Assembly (NCBI GenBank): GCA_018267275.1
Contig: JAFDYV010000003.1
Location: 372,001-436,000, forward strand
Direction: 5' to 3'
DNA: 64,000 bases
Source of the DNA: Bacteroidota bacterium
GTDB taxonomy: Bacteria > Bacteroidota > Bacteroidia > Cytophagales > Cyclobacteriaceae
In this document: piece by piece, positions 26,300 to 35,070 of the stretch
Position numbering within the stretch: the first letter of the stretch is position 1
Layout of the letters: every line of letters starts with the position of its first letter
Translations under genes and position numbers: made by a program
Notes under the pieces: model-generated
Told to the model about the DNA's origin: nothing
Databases searched by the model: none
Seen by the model: only the letters and a program-made list of their open reading frames with translations

Positions 26300-27880
26300 A
26301 TGAAAAATAACAGTAATGAAATTAAAGCCTATTGTGTGGGTGGTGGCATCGGCTCTTTGGCTGCGGCTGCGTTTATGATTCGCGATGGTGGAATGCCAGG
26401 CGGGAACATTACCATTTACGAGGCCCTGCCTTTATTGGGTGGAAGCCTTGATGGTGCAAAAACAACCAAGGGCTACTCGCTCCGTGGCGGACGTATGTTA
26501 ACTACCGATAATTATGAATGCACCTGGGGATTATTTAAATCCATTCCATCGCTCACAAGACCGGGTAAAACAGTCTTTGATGAAACCGTAGAGTTCAACG
26601 AAGGTATCAAGGCACATTCAAAGGCAAGGCTGGTAGATGGGAACCGTGCAATTGTTCATGTAACCTCAATGGGTTTTTCAATGAATGACCGAATTGAACT
26701 ACTTAAACTTGCTGAGGCGAGTGAAGAAAAATTGGGAACTAGCCGAATTACTGACTGGCTGTCTCCAGAGTTTTTCAAGAATAATTTTTGGTATATGTGG
26801 GCAACAACTTTTGCTTTTCAGCCATGGCACAGTGCCGTGGAATTCAAGCGATACCTCCATCGTTTTATGAAGGAATTTTCACGTATCGAAACCCTGGCCG
26901 GAGTCAAGAGGACGATATACAATCAATATGACTCGCTGGTTCGGCCGCTTTCGGCTTGGCTTGAGGCACAAGGCGTAAAGTTTGAAACGAACTGTACCGT
27001 TACTGACCTTGAGCTTAAAACCGTAAACGGTAAGTTTGTGGTTTCACAAATCAGTTATAACCAATCAGGTAAGAACGAAACCGTTTCGGTTGGTGAAGAT
27101 GATTTAGTCATTTTCCAGAATGGCTCGATGACCGATGCCTCAAGCCTTGGCTCAATGACGACAGCCCCCAAACAGTTAACAAAAGCTGACAGCGGTGGCT
27201 GGTCTCTTTGGGAAAAATTGGCTAAAGGCCGCCCTGAATTTGGCAATCCAGGCGTTTTTAATTCGAGTATTCCTGAATCTTATTGGGAATCATTCACTGT
27301 AACACTAAAGGACACGACCTTCTTTGATCAAATGGAAGTATTCTCGGGGAACAAAGCGGGCACGGGCGGGCTCGTTACCTTCAAAGATTCTAACTGGTTT
27401 ATGTCGGTCGTTTTGGCTCATCAGCCACATTTTATGAATCAACCTGATGATGTTCGAGTTTTTTGGGGATATGCATTGCACCCAGACCGGGTTGGTAACT
27501 TCATTGGCAAATCGATGTCAGAATGCAACGGTGAAGAAATTCTGAGGGAACTCTGCGGTCACCTTAATTTTGATTTTGACATTATGTTTTCCAAGGCAAC
27601 CTGCATTCCGTGCCGAATGCCCTATATCACGAGTATGTTTATGCCTCGTGCGCACGATGACAGACCCCTGCCCGTACCAAATAACTCAAAAAATCTGGCT
27701 TTTGTAAGCCAGTTCGTGGAAATTCCCGAAGATGTGGTTTTCACGGTTGAATATTCAGTTCGGGTTGCACAGATGGCCGTTTACGAACTACTGAACATTG
27801 AGAAAGAAATCCCTGCAATCCTGCATCACGACAAATCAATCAAAGTAAATCTCGATGCTGTGATTAAAGCTTTTAGATAA
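26300..27880 (+). CDS. ohyA: Oleate hydratase (FAD-dependent fatty-acid hydratase)
   Basis: The 526-residue protein matches the family formerly called myosin-cross-reactive antigen. The dinucleotide-binding motif is VGGGIGSLAAAAFMIRDG. ALPLLGGSLDGA and GYSLRGGRMLTTDNYECTW follow, and late segments include TCIPCRMPYITSMFMPR. It adds water to the cis-9 bond of oleate to give 10-hydroxystearate, and acts in the cytoplasm or at the membrane surface. Such enzymes are often linked to fatty-acid stress. It lies 52 bases after PPK2 and 9 before a K+ channel gene. Confidence 0.92.
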   Translation: MKNNSNEIKAYCVGGGIGSLAAAAFMIRDGGMPGGNITIYEALPLLGGSLDGAKTTKGYSLRGGRMLTTDNYECTWGLFKSIPSLTRPGKTVFDETVEFNEGIKAHSKARLVDGNRAIVHVTSMGFSMNDRIELLKLAEASEEKLGTSRITDWLSPEFFKNNFWYMWATTFAFQPWHSAVEFKRYLHRFMKEFSRIETLAGVKRTIYNQYDSLVRPLSAWLEAQGVKFETNCTVTDLELKTVNGKFVVSQISYNQSGKNETVSVGEDDLVIFQNGSMTDASSLGSMTTAPKQLTKADSGGWSLWEKLAKGRPEFGNPGVFNSSIPESYWESFTVTLKDTTFFDQMEVFSGNKAGTGGLVTFKDSNWFMSVVLAHQPHFMNQPDDVRVFWGYALHPDRVGNFIGKSMSECNGEEILRELCGHLNFDFDIMFSKATCIPCRMPYITSMFMPRAHDDRPLPVPNNSKNLAFVSQFVEIPEDVVFTVEYSVRVAQMAVYELLNIEKEIPAILHHDKSIKVNLDAVIKAFR

Positions 27881-27889
27881 AGAAACGTA

Positions 27890-28441
27890 ATGAAAAAGTT
27901 CGATGCGGCTCTGATCAAGCGAGTGAGCCCCACGTTGATTTTGGTGGCCGTATCGTCCATATTTTATATCTACGTCATGCGCTTTATCGACCATCGGGCA
28001 TATTGGATATCCCCAGTTATTGTCAGCCTTGCATTTTTAAAATCGGCATACTTTACAACTTTCACTTTCCGTCAAATGAATATATCCATAAAGGAAAGTC
28101 ATTCGTTTGGTCAACTCCTGGGGATATTTGGTTTGCTCGTTTTTGTTATTGTTTTCTCTTTTGGCGCTGATTATACGTGTCTTTCAGTCGGAAATCACGC
28201 ATCATTCAAAGGATTAGAAGGAAATATCCACCTTAGTTATCTCGATCAGTTGTTCCAATACTTTTATTTCAGCACCGTTACTTTTGCATCCATTGGCTAT
28301 GGGGATATTGTACCAGTTTCTGTATCTGCCAAATTGGTGGTGATTATCGAAATTGCGCAAAGCTTTATTACAGTGGTTTTCGGACTTTCCAACATAAACA
28401 ATATCCACAGTATTATTAAAAGCAAACGAGTCAACGATTAA
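27890..28441 (+). CDS. Small potassium-channel-like protein
   Basis: The 183-residue membrane protein has about four hydrophobic segments. The last pair flanks a pore loop, FYFSTVTFASIGYGDIVPVS, where SIGYGD is the K+ selectivity filter. It would be a tetrameric K+ channel without a cytoplasmic regulatory domain. It lies between oleate hydratase and the MgtC/DUF4010 gene (4 bases apart), so membrane or osmotic stress is a sensible shared theme. Confidence 0.85.
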   Translation: MKKFDAALIKRVSPTLILVAVSSIFYIYVMRFIDHRAYWISPVIVSLAFLKSAYFTTFTFRQMNISIKESHSFGQLLGIFGLLVFVIVFSFGADYTCLSVGNHASFKGLEGNIHLSYLDQLFQYFYFSTVTFASIGYGDIVPVSVSAKLVVIIEIAQSFITVVFGLSNINNIHSIIKSKRVND

Positions 28442-28445
28442 TTCA

Positions 28446-29714
28446 ATGCACGACACTCTTCAAGATATTTTTTCCCCGAATTTGTTGGCAATTCTTGTCT
28501 CAATTGTAATAGGTTTAGTCTACGGTCTTGAGCGCGAAGTAGACGCCCCATTGCATTACCGTCACCTTACGGGAATACGATCCATGCCACTCCTGGCTGC
28601 GATGGGATGTGTGATTACTATAATTGCACAACAAACTACTTTTTGGTTGCTGCCTGTTTCGATAGCAGGTATGTTTATTTTTAGTATTGTCATTTACTTC
28701 ACCAAAGACAAATCCGATTCTTTGGAAATTAAGCAGGAAATAATTTTAATGCTGGTTTTTGTTACCGGTGTTTTGGCAGGCCTTCATTTGTTTCGCGAAG
28801 CCATGGCCATCACGGTAATGGCAATTGCAATTTTATCTTTTAAAGAACTCTTTCATCATTACCTGGATCGGATCAACAAGGTGGAGATAACAGCTTTTGT
28901 AAAATTTGCGGTTTTGTTTGTTCTTGTTTTGCCTTTTATTCCAAATGCAAACTATGGCCCCGAAGGTATAATCAACCCTAGCGAAATTGCTTGGGTGGTG
29001 TTGATTGTTTCCTCGCTTGGATTTATTGGGTACATACTGATGAAATTCGGGAAGCCAGAAAAAGGAATATTACTAACTGCAATTCTGGGTGGCCTGTTTT
29101 CGAGCACAGCTGTAACATGGGTGTATTCCGCAAAAAGTAAAGAACAGAAATCGATTGCTCATCTATATTCTTGCGGTATTTTACTGGCATGTACTATCAT
29201 GTTTGTCAGGATTCTATTCTTCTCGTACATATTTAGTTCTTTGCTCTTTAAACAATTACTGATCCCCAGCCTAATCATGATTGCCATTTTACTTGCTGCT
29301 ACAGGGTTGATAGTGTGGAGAAAAAGAAATGAACCCGCCACAACCAGCATTGCTGCGGGTAGCCCAATGGAGTTGGGTAACGCCCTGATTTTTGGAGGAA
29401 TCTATATGGGAATACTTTTGATGGTATTTTATACTGACAAGTTCTGGGGAACCACAGGATTGTACGTTTCAGGAATCATATCTGGGCTTTCGGATGTCGA
29501 TGCCATAACAATAAATATGTCAAAGTATGCTGAGAGCACACATCGGTTAACCGCAGCGGCATCTGTTGTTATTCTTGCTTCTCTTAGCAACAACATGGTA
29601 AAGCTTGTTATAAGTTTGGTAAGAGGAGATAGTCGGCTAAAAATGCAGGTTGGGTTTACGATTTCAACAGTGCTGATTAGTGGTATCATATATATTTTAA
29701 TGAAGGATTTTTGA
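28446..29714 (+). CDS. MgtC/SapB plus DUF4010 membrane protein
   Basis: The 422-residue protein has 12 or so transmembrane segments. The N-terminal third resembles MgtC/SapB (GLVYGLEREVDAPLHYRHLT, then GIRSMPLLAAMG). The rest matches the DUF4010 pattern (LTAILGGLFSSTAVTWVYS; GLYVSGIISGLSDVDAITIN). The substrate is unknown. The TGA stop at 29712-29714 coincides with the start of a PPK2-derived segment, so the 3' end of this gene was probably fixed by the same rearrangement. Confidence 0.82.
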   Translation: MHDTLQDIFSPNLLAILVSIVIGLVYGLEREVDAPLHYRHLTGIRSMPLLAAMGCVITIIAQQTTFWLLPVSIAGMFIFSIVIYFTKDKSDSLEIKQEIILMLVFVTGVLAGLHLFREAMAITVMAIAILSFKELFHHYLDRINKVEITAFVKFAVLFVLVLPFIPNANYGPEGIINPSEIAWVVLIVSSLGFIGYILMKFGKPEKGILLTAILGGLFSSTAVTWVYSAKSKEQKSIAHLYSCGILLACTIMFVRILFFSYIFSSLLFKQLLIPSLIMIAILLAATGLIVWRKRNEPATTSIAAGSPMELGNALIFGGIYMGILLMVFYTDKFWGTTGLYVSGIISGLSDVDAITINMSKYAESTHRLTAAASVVILASLSNNMVKLVISLVRGDSRLKMQVGFTISTVLISGIIYILMKDF

Positions 29715-29935
29715 GCAATGTACTGGAAAGACCTCTACCGAACGTGCCCCTGGTATATCCTCACTGCCGATGATAAAAAGAATGCCGCATTATGCTTTCC
29801 AATATACTCTGTGAAAAGTTTTGCGAACTCGATGTGAAGTTCCCCATTCCTGACAAAAAGCATAAATCACTATTGAGGAAAACGCATCAGGAGTTAGCAA
29901 CCGGACATGTTCAGAAAAACGCGAATTTGGGCTAA
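29712..29935 (+). pseudogene. Decayed 3' fragment of a second PPK2 gene
   Basis: Conceptual translation gives EQCTGKTSTERAPWYILTAD followed by DKKNA. One base is then missing, and the frame resumes as IMLSNILCEKFCELDVKF and PIPDKKHK. This aligns with the C-terminus of the intact PPK2 (EQCIGKTSTDYAPWYILPAD, RIMLSYILCEKFCELK). The frameshift is at about 29785 (AATGCCGCATT against AATGCCCGCATT). Only the last 60 to 70 codons remain. The divergence indicates a different PPK2 paralogue rather than a fresh copy. The fragment ends in TAA at 29933-29935. Confidence 0.85.
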
Positions 29936-29942
29936 AAAGCCC
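29929..29942 (+). terminator. Small hairpin after the PPK2 remnant
   Basis: GGGCT (29929-29933), loop AAAA, AGCCC (29938-29942). It has a 5-bp GC-rich stem but no U-run after it, so it is only a weak terminator candidate for the upstream block. Confidence 0.25.
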
Positions 29943-30022
29943 TCTACTCAGAGAATTTTGTAATTCTTTGTCAAAATTATGTAACAACGAAGTCTGTAGA
30001 TTTAACGTATATTTGCTTGCTG

Positions 30023-30448
30023 TTGAAAACTACACGAAAAATATTGGCAGGGTCGCTGACCCTCTTTGTTCTGGTTTCCGTGATCAGTCATTCCATCAGT
30101 TTTCACTTTTGTGGAGGCGAGGTACAAAGCATGTCAATTTTTGGCGCTGCCCAGCAGTGCGAGGAACATGACAATGCTTGCGATCATCGCGGGAGCACAA
30201 GTCACACCTCCATCAATCACAAAGGATGCTGTGAAGATGCGACCTTTAAAATTGATTCGGATCAATACACGTATGAGCCATCCGACAAAATATCCGTTGA
30301 AAGCTATCAATACATTTTTCTTCCGGTCGCGGATGTAGCTCCGGAATTCAATCCTATTGTAAGTTTAGCCGATACTCATTTCTTACACTACAAGCCACCT
30401 ATCATAGAGCGAGATATTCACATACTCGTTCAGTCATTCCTTATCTGA
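30023..30448 (+). CDS. HYC_CC_PP-family small secreted protein
   Basis: About 141 residues begin at a TTG (30023, giving MKTTRKILAG; another TTG at 30017 is possible; there is no ATG). It has a signal-like hydrophobic helix, then HFCGG, a His/Cys-rich middle (CEEHDNACDHRG, NHKGCCED) and a C-terminal KPPIIERDIHILVQSF. The HxC, CC and PP landmarks define the HYC_CC_PP family found next to metal-efflux genes in Bacteroidota. It is probably a periplasmic metal-binding accessory for the pump that follows. Confidence 0.7.
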   Translation: MKTTRKILAGSLTLFVLVSVISHSISFHFCGGEVQSMSIFGAAQQCEEHDNACDHRGSTSHTSINHKGCCEDATFKIDSDQYTYEPSDKISVESYQYIFLPVADVAPEFNPIVSLADTHFLHYKPPIIERDIHILVQSFLI

Positions 30449-30460
30449 TTTCATTCTTTT

Positions 30461-30537
30461 AGGAGCAGTGTGCTTCCCTTAATTAGGGAAAAGCGCGTTC
30501 GCATTTTTTAGGCGTTCTGCTTAAAATTTCTGCTCCT
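30461..30537 (+). promoter_or_regulatory. Structured leader upstream of the third RND module
   Basis: A perfect 8-bp inverted repeat, AGGAGCAG (30461-30468) with CTGCTCCT (30530-30537), encloses a smaller hairpin, TTCCCT (30474-30479) with AGGGAA (30485-30490). It lies 46 bases before the pump start codon. It could be a transcription terminator for the HYC_CC_PP gene, an attenuator for the pump operon, or a repeat. Confidence 0.45.
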
Positions 30538-30582
30538 CCCAATCCCTTTGTAGGCTAGTCACTATTTATATTTTCTATTCAA

Positions 30583-31875
30583 ATGATTGAAAAACTCATT
30601 TCATACTCAATTCACAATCGCTTTGTTATTCTGCTGATCGCAGCGGGGTTGTTCGGGTGGGGCCTGCACTCGGTGCAGGTGAATAAAATTGACGCTATAC
30701 CGGATCTTTCAGAAAATCAGGTGATCGTCTTCACTGAATGGATGGGCCGAAGCCCGCAAATCATGGAAGATCAGGTAACCTATCCGTTGGTCACCAACCT
30801 GCAGGCCTTGCCAAGAATAAAATATGTGAGAGGCACTTCCATGTTCGGGATGAGCTTCGTGTACGTCATCTTCGAAGATGATGTGGATGTGTATTGGGCA
30901 CGGCAGCGCGTGCTGGAGCGATTAAACTATGCTTCGCGCCTATTGCCCGAAGGCGTAGTGCCAACCATCGGGCCCGATGGAACCGGTGTAGGCCATATTC
31001 TGTGGTACACACTCGAAGCGCCCGGTATGGATTTGGGAGAGCAACGCGCCATCCAAGATTGGTATGTGAAGTTCGGTTTGCAAAATGTGCCAGGTGTTGC
31101 CGAAGTAGCTTCCTTCGGAGGATTTGAAAAACAATACCAAGTCACGGTCAATCCCAATAAACTTACCTACTACGGACTTTCAATCCCACAAGTAATTCAA
31201 GCCGTTCGCTCAAACAACAACGAAGCGGGCGGTAGAAAATTTGAGGTGAATGACATCGGCTACGTGATTAAAACAACGGGGTACATCAAGAATGTGGAGG
31301 CCATTGAAATGATACCTCTAAAGACCGTGAATTCAATTCCGGTAACCATCAAAGATGTGGCAACAGTGCAAATGACCGGGCAATTGAGGCTTGGCATCTT
31401 CGATGTGAGCGGAGAAGGTGAAGCCGTGGGAGGCATTGTGGTCATGCGCTATGGAGAAAATGCAGATGAAGTGATCAAAAAAGTGAAAAAGAAAATGGAA
31501 GAAGTGGCGAAAGGATTTCCACAAGGGATGAAGTTCAATCTTGCTTATGACCGTAGTGAGTTGATCGAAGAATCGGTGTCATCCATTAAAAAGACACTGA
31601 TCGAAGAGATGATCGTTGTTTCATTAGTCGTTATCATTTTTCTGTTTCACTGGCGAAGTGCGTTAAGTATAATCATTCAAATACCGATTACCATCGCTAC
31701 AGCTTTCATTTTACTAAACGCGTTTAACATTTCCTCCAATATTATGTCGCTTACAGGCGTTGCCCTCGCCATCGGGGTGATTGTTGACAACGGTATCATC
31801 ATGTCGGAAAATGCGTACAAACATCTTTCCCAACGCTATGCGGAAGTAATGGCCAATAAATCCGGTAACTCTTAA
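30583..31875 (+). CDS. Heavy-metal RND pump, N-terminal half (second split pump)
   Basis: This 430-residue paralogue of the protein at 3176 has TM1, the first periplasmic loop (DLSENQVIVFTEWMG) and TM2 to TM4. It stops after GVIVDNGIIMSENAYKHLSQ, the same place as the other pump. Ten bases of non-coding sequence separate it from the C-half gene. The recurrence of the split in a second, clearly diverged operon argues that it is ancestral and functional. Confidence 0.92.
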   Translation: MIEKLISYSIHNRFVILLIAAGLFGWGLHSVQVNKIDAIPDLSENQVIVFTEWMGRSPQIMEDQVTYPLVTNLQALPRIKYVRGTSMFGMSFVYVIFEDDVDVYWARQRVLERLNYASRLLPEGVVPTIGPDGTGVGHILWYTLEAPGMDLGEQRAIQDWYVKFGLQNVPGVAEVASFGGFEKQYQVTVNPNKLTYYGLSIPQVIQAVRSNNNEAGGRKFEVNDIGYVIKTTGYIKNVEAIEMIPLKTVNSIPVTIKDVATVQMTGQLRLGIFDVSGEGEAVGGIVVMRYGENADEVIKKVKKKMEEVAKGFPQGMKFNLAYDRSELIEESVSSIKKTLIEEMIVVSLVVIIFLFHWRSALSIIIQIPITIATAFILLNAFNISSNIMSLTGVALAIGVIVDNGIIMSENAYKHLSQRYAEVMANKSGNS

Positions 31876-31885
31876 AATAACTCCC

Positions 31886-33823
31886 ATGAAATTCTCAAAA
31901 ATATTCTCACGAAAAAAAGAAGAGCCCTGGATAACGGAAGAGGAAAGACTCCAGATCATTGAAAAATCGAGCAAGCAGGTTTCGCGCGGAGTGTTCTACT
32001 CAACCATCATTATTATCACATCATTTCTGCCCGTGTTCATGCTCACCGGGCAAGAAGGGAAACTATTTCATCCCCTTGCCTATACGAAGACATTTATCAT
32101 GCTGGTCGATGCTTTATTGGTTGTAACACTGGCTCCCGTATTGATATCCTTCTTCATGAAAGGCAAATTCAAAGACGATCATGCGAATCCTGTCAATAGG
32201 ATTTTGGAAAAAGTATATGAGCCCGTGATCCGCTGGTGTATGAAGTGGAGAAAGACCACCATCGGGATCAATATAGCGGCTTTAGTTATCAGTGTCCCTT
32301 TGATCATCAGCCTGGGCTCGGAATTTATGCCTCCGCTGGATGAGCAATCTATTCTTTTCATGCCGGTTACACTTCCTGATATTTCAAATGCCGAAGTAAA
32401 GCGTATTCTCCAGGTGCAGGATAAGATCATTCACTCGGTACCCGAAGTTGATAAAGTACTGGGCAAGGCAGGCCGCGCTAGCACGGCTACTGATAATTCA
32501 CCCATTAGCATGATTGAAACGATTATCATGCTAAAACCAAAAAGTGAATGGCGGCCCGGCATCACCAAAAAAGATATTGTAAATGAACTGGATGCTAAAC
32601 TGCAAATACCGGGGGTAGTCAACGGCTGGACTCAACCGATCATTAACCGGATCAACATGCTGGCAACCGGGATTCGTACAGACGTGGGCGTAAAAGTGTA
32701 CGGCCAAAATCTGGATAGCATTTATGTCATTGAAGAGCGGGTAAAGGTTGCGTTGGAGAGTGTGCGCGGGGTAAAAGATTTGTATGCGGAGCCGATAACG
32801 GGCGGAAAATATTTGGTGGTTGACATTAAACGTGGCGAGATCGGACGCTATGGATTAACAATAGATGATGTCAACATGATGGTGGAGTCAGCCATTGGAG
32901 GAACTCCCGTCAGTAAGACGATTGAAGGTCGTCAGCGCTTCTCAATCAATGTACGCTTGTCACAAGATTATCGCAGCAGTTTAGATCAACTGAAACGGAT
33001 TCCAATCTCAACGCCAGCCTTGGGTACTGTACCGCTTTCTACTGTTGCTGATTTTAGATTTGAGGACGGCCCCCCGATGATCAACTCAGAAAATGCTATG
33101 CTTCGCGGGGCTGTACTTTTTAATGTTCGCGATCGGGATTTAGGAAGCACAGTTCAGGAAGCCATTGACAAACTCAATCGGGAACTTACCGGGCTGCCCA
33201 ATGGGTACTACATCGAGTGGAGTGGCCAATATGAGAACCTCATACGAAGTAAAAAGACGCTGACGCTGATTGCACCTATTGTCTTCATTATCATTTTTCT
33301 TTCGCTGTATTTCGCATTTCACTCCATTCGTGAAGCATTCTTTAGTTTGATAACAGTTCCCTTCGCACTTATAGGAGGAGCCTACATGATTTATTTCTAC
33401 GGGGTTCATCTCTCGGTGGCAGTAGCGGTAGGTTTTATTGCCTTGTTTGGTATTGCAGTAGAGACCGGTGTGGTGATGGTCATTTATCTCAACGATGCCA
33501 TGCGTCAACTGGTTGAACTAAAAGGCAACTCCCGCGAGACCATCTCGATGAACGATTTGAAAGAATATGTGATTGCCGGAGCAGCCAAGCGCCTGAGACC
33601 AAAACTAATGACTGTATCGGTGGCACTGTTTGGTCTCGTACCCGTGCTGTGGGCCACCGGTGTAGGCAGTGATGTGATGAAACCCATTGTGTTACCCATG
33701 ATCGGGGGCGTACTAACATCGTCTACACACATCCTATTAGTAACGCCACTAATCTTTTTGATGACTAAAGAATATGAACTCAGAAAATTCGGAAAACTTG
33801 AAATCCATGAAGTCAAACATTAA
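31886..33823 (+). CDS. Heavy-metal RND pump, C-terminal half (second split pump)
   Basis: The 645-residue protein begins with a short basic amphipathic segment (MKFSKIFSRKKEEPW) in place of the usual TM4-TM5 loop. SSKQVSRGVFYSTIIIITSF and LTGQEGKLFHPLAYTKT follow. The copper methionines of CusA are conserved as Met159 (ILFMPV), Met209 (PISMIETI) and Met258 (INMLATGI). It contains the second periplasmic domain and TM7 to TM12 and ends KFGKLEIHEVKH. The outer-membrane factor gene starts within its last codons. Confidence 0.92.
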   Translation: MKFSKIFSRKKEEPWITEEERLQIIEKSSKQVSRGVFYSTIIIITSFLPVFMLTGQEGKLFHPLAYTKTFIMLVDALLVVTLAPVLISFFMKGKFKDDHANPVNRILEKVYEPVIRWCMKWRKTTIGINIAALVISVPLIISLGSEFMPPLDEQSILFMPVTLPDISNAEVKRILQVQDKIIHSVPEVDKVLGKAGRASTATDNSPISMIETIIMLKPKSEWRPGITKKDIVNELDAKLQIPGVVNGWTQPIINRINMLATGIRTDVGVKVYGQNLDSIYVIEERVKVALESVRGVKDLYAEPITGGKYLVVDIKRGEIGRYGLTIDDVNMMVESAIGGTPVSKTIEGRQRFSINVRLSQDYRSSLDQLKRIPISTPALGTVPLSTVADFRFEDGPPMINSENAMLRGAVLFNVRDRDLGSTVQEAIDKLNRELTGLPNGYYIEWSGQYENLIRSKKTLTLIAPIVFIIIFLSLYFAFHSIREAFFSLITVPFALIGGAYMIYFYGVHLSVAVAVGFIALFGIAVETGVVMVIYLNDAMRQLVELKGNSRETISMNDLKEYVIAGAAKRLRPKLMTVSVALFGLVPVLWATGVGSDVMKPIVLPMIGGVLTSSTHILLVTPLIFLMTKEYELRKFGKLEIHEVKH

Positions 33824-35069
33824 AATGGTCTTTAAAATGGTCTTTCTAGCTGGATCGCTATTGCTATCCGGGCAGGTAGCGGCACAGCGGTCTGTAAGGC
33901 TCGACAGCATCCTACAGGTAATCAATGAGCGCAACCCCATGTTGAGGGATTACCGTTATCGCGCTGAGGCAATGACCAATTTTGCCGCGGGGGCAAAGAG
34001 CCTGATGGCCCCAGAGGTGGGCGGAGGTCCGTGGATGTTTCCCTACCCCGGCACGAACGTGATGGATGAAAGAGACAAGGGCCAGATCATGCTTACGGTG
34101 CAGCAAAAATTTACCAACCCGGCCAAATTGCGCGCCAACCAGTCGTACCTCAATTCAAAAGCAGCTATTGAAAAAGCAGGTGAAACGTACACCTACAATG
34201 AGTTGAGGGCTTTGGCCAAGACAGCTTTCTTTCAGTGGCTGGTATTGGAAAAAAAGAAAAAGGTTCTTCGGGAAAATGAAGAGATCATTCAATTGGTGTT
34301 AAAAATAAGCCAAGTGCGTTATCCCTATAACCAATCCAAACTCGGAAATATTTATAAGGCAGAAGGGAGACTATTGGAAGTACAGAATATGATTTTGATG
34401 AACGACAACGAGATTGTTCAGAAAAATATTTTGCTCAACCAGTTGATGAACCGCCCGAAAGAACTTCGCTTCTCGATCGACACCACGGTTCAATATCGCC
34501 AGTTCGTTCCCGAGCTGGTAGACACGGCAACGTTGGCTCAAAACCGCAGCGATGTACGCAGGATAGACAAAAGTATTTTGTCCATGCGCCTGAACCAGGC
34601 ATTGGAAAACAATCAATCCAAACCTGATTTTACGCTGAGCTATAACCACATGATTCCAAGAGGCTCAGGTATGCCTGGCCAGTATATGCTGCTGGGTATG
34701 GTCACGATTCCCATTGCGCCTTGGTCTTCCAAGATGTACAAATCAAACGTAAAAGGTATGGGCAGCCAAATTGAATCCATGAAGCGCGAGCGTGAGTCGA
34801 TCTTGAACGAAGTGCAAGGGATGACCGCGGGCATGGTGAATGAAATCAATACGTTGAATCAACAAGTCAGCAACTACGAAAAGCGGATTATCCCTGCACT
34901 GCGAAAAAATTATGAAACGCTAATGCTCGCGTATGAAGAAAACCGGGAAGAACTGCCCATCGTGATCGATGCCTATGAAACGCTGATTATGGCGCAAACT
35001 CAATACCTGGACACATTGAGAAGATATTATGAAATGATTGTGAACTATGAAAAGCTATTGGAGAAATAA
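33807..35069 (+). CDS. TolC/CusC-family outer-membrane efflux channel
   Basis: I start it at ATG 33807 (420 residues), which gives a normal signal peptide ending VAAQ; an in-frame ATG at 33774 would add 11 polar residues. It overlaps the pump gene by 17 bases. The two helical repeats of outer membrane factors are present (MLRDYRYRAEAMTNFAAGAK; later YEKRIIPALRKNYETLMLAY). The signal peptide contains an exact 12-base tandem duplication (33822-33845) encoding KMVFKMVF. Confidence 0.88.
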   Translation: MKSNIKMVFKMVFLAGSLLLSGQVAAQRSVRLDSILQVINERNPMLRDYRYRAEAMTNFAAGAKSLMAPEVGGGPWMFPYPGTNVMDERDKGQIMLTVQQKFTNPAKLRANQSYLNSKAAIEKAGETYTYNELRALAKTAFFQWLVLEKKKKVLRENEEIIQLVLKISQVRYPYNQSKLGNIYKAEGRLLEVQNMILMNDNEIVQKNILLNQLMNRPKELRFSIDTTVQYRQFVPELVDTATLAQNRSDVRRIDKSILSMRLNQALENNQSKPDFTLSYNHMIPRGSGMPGQYMLLGMVTIPIAPWSSKMYKSNVKGMGSQIESMKRERESILNEVQGMTAGMVNEINTLNQQVSNYEKRIIPALRKNYETLMLAYEENREELPIVIDAYETLIMAQTQYLDTLRRYYEMIVNYEKLLEK

Positions 35070-35070
35070 G

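Noticed and set aside
30008..30015. TATATTTG as a Bacteroidota -7 promoter element for the HYC_CC_PP gene
   Set aside because: It matches TAnnTTTG exactly but lies only 8 bases before the likely TTG start, and no -33 element is at the right distance.
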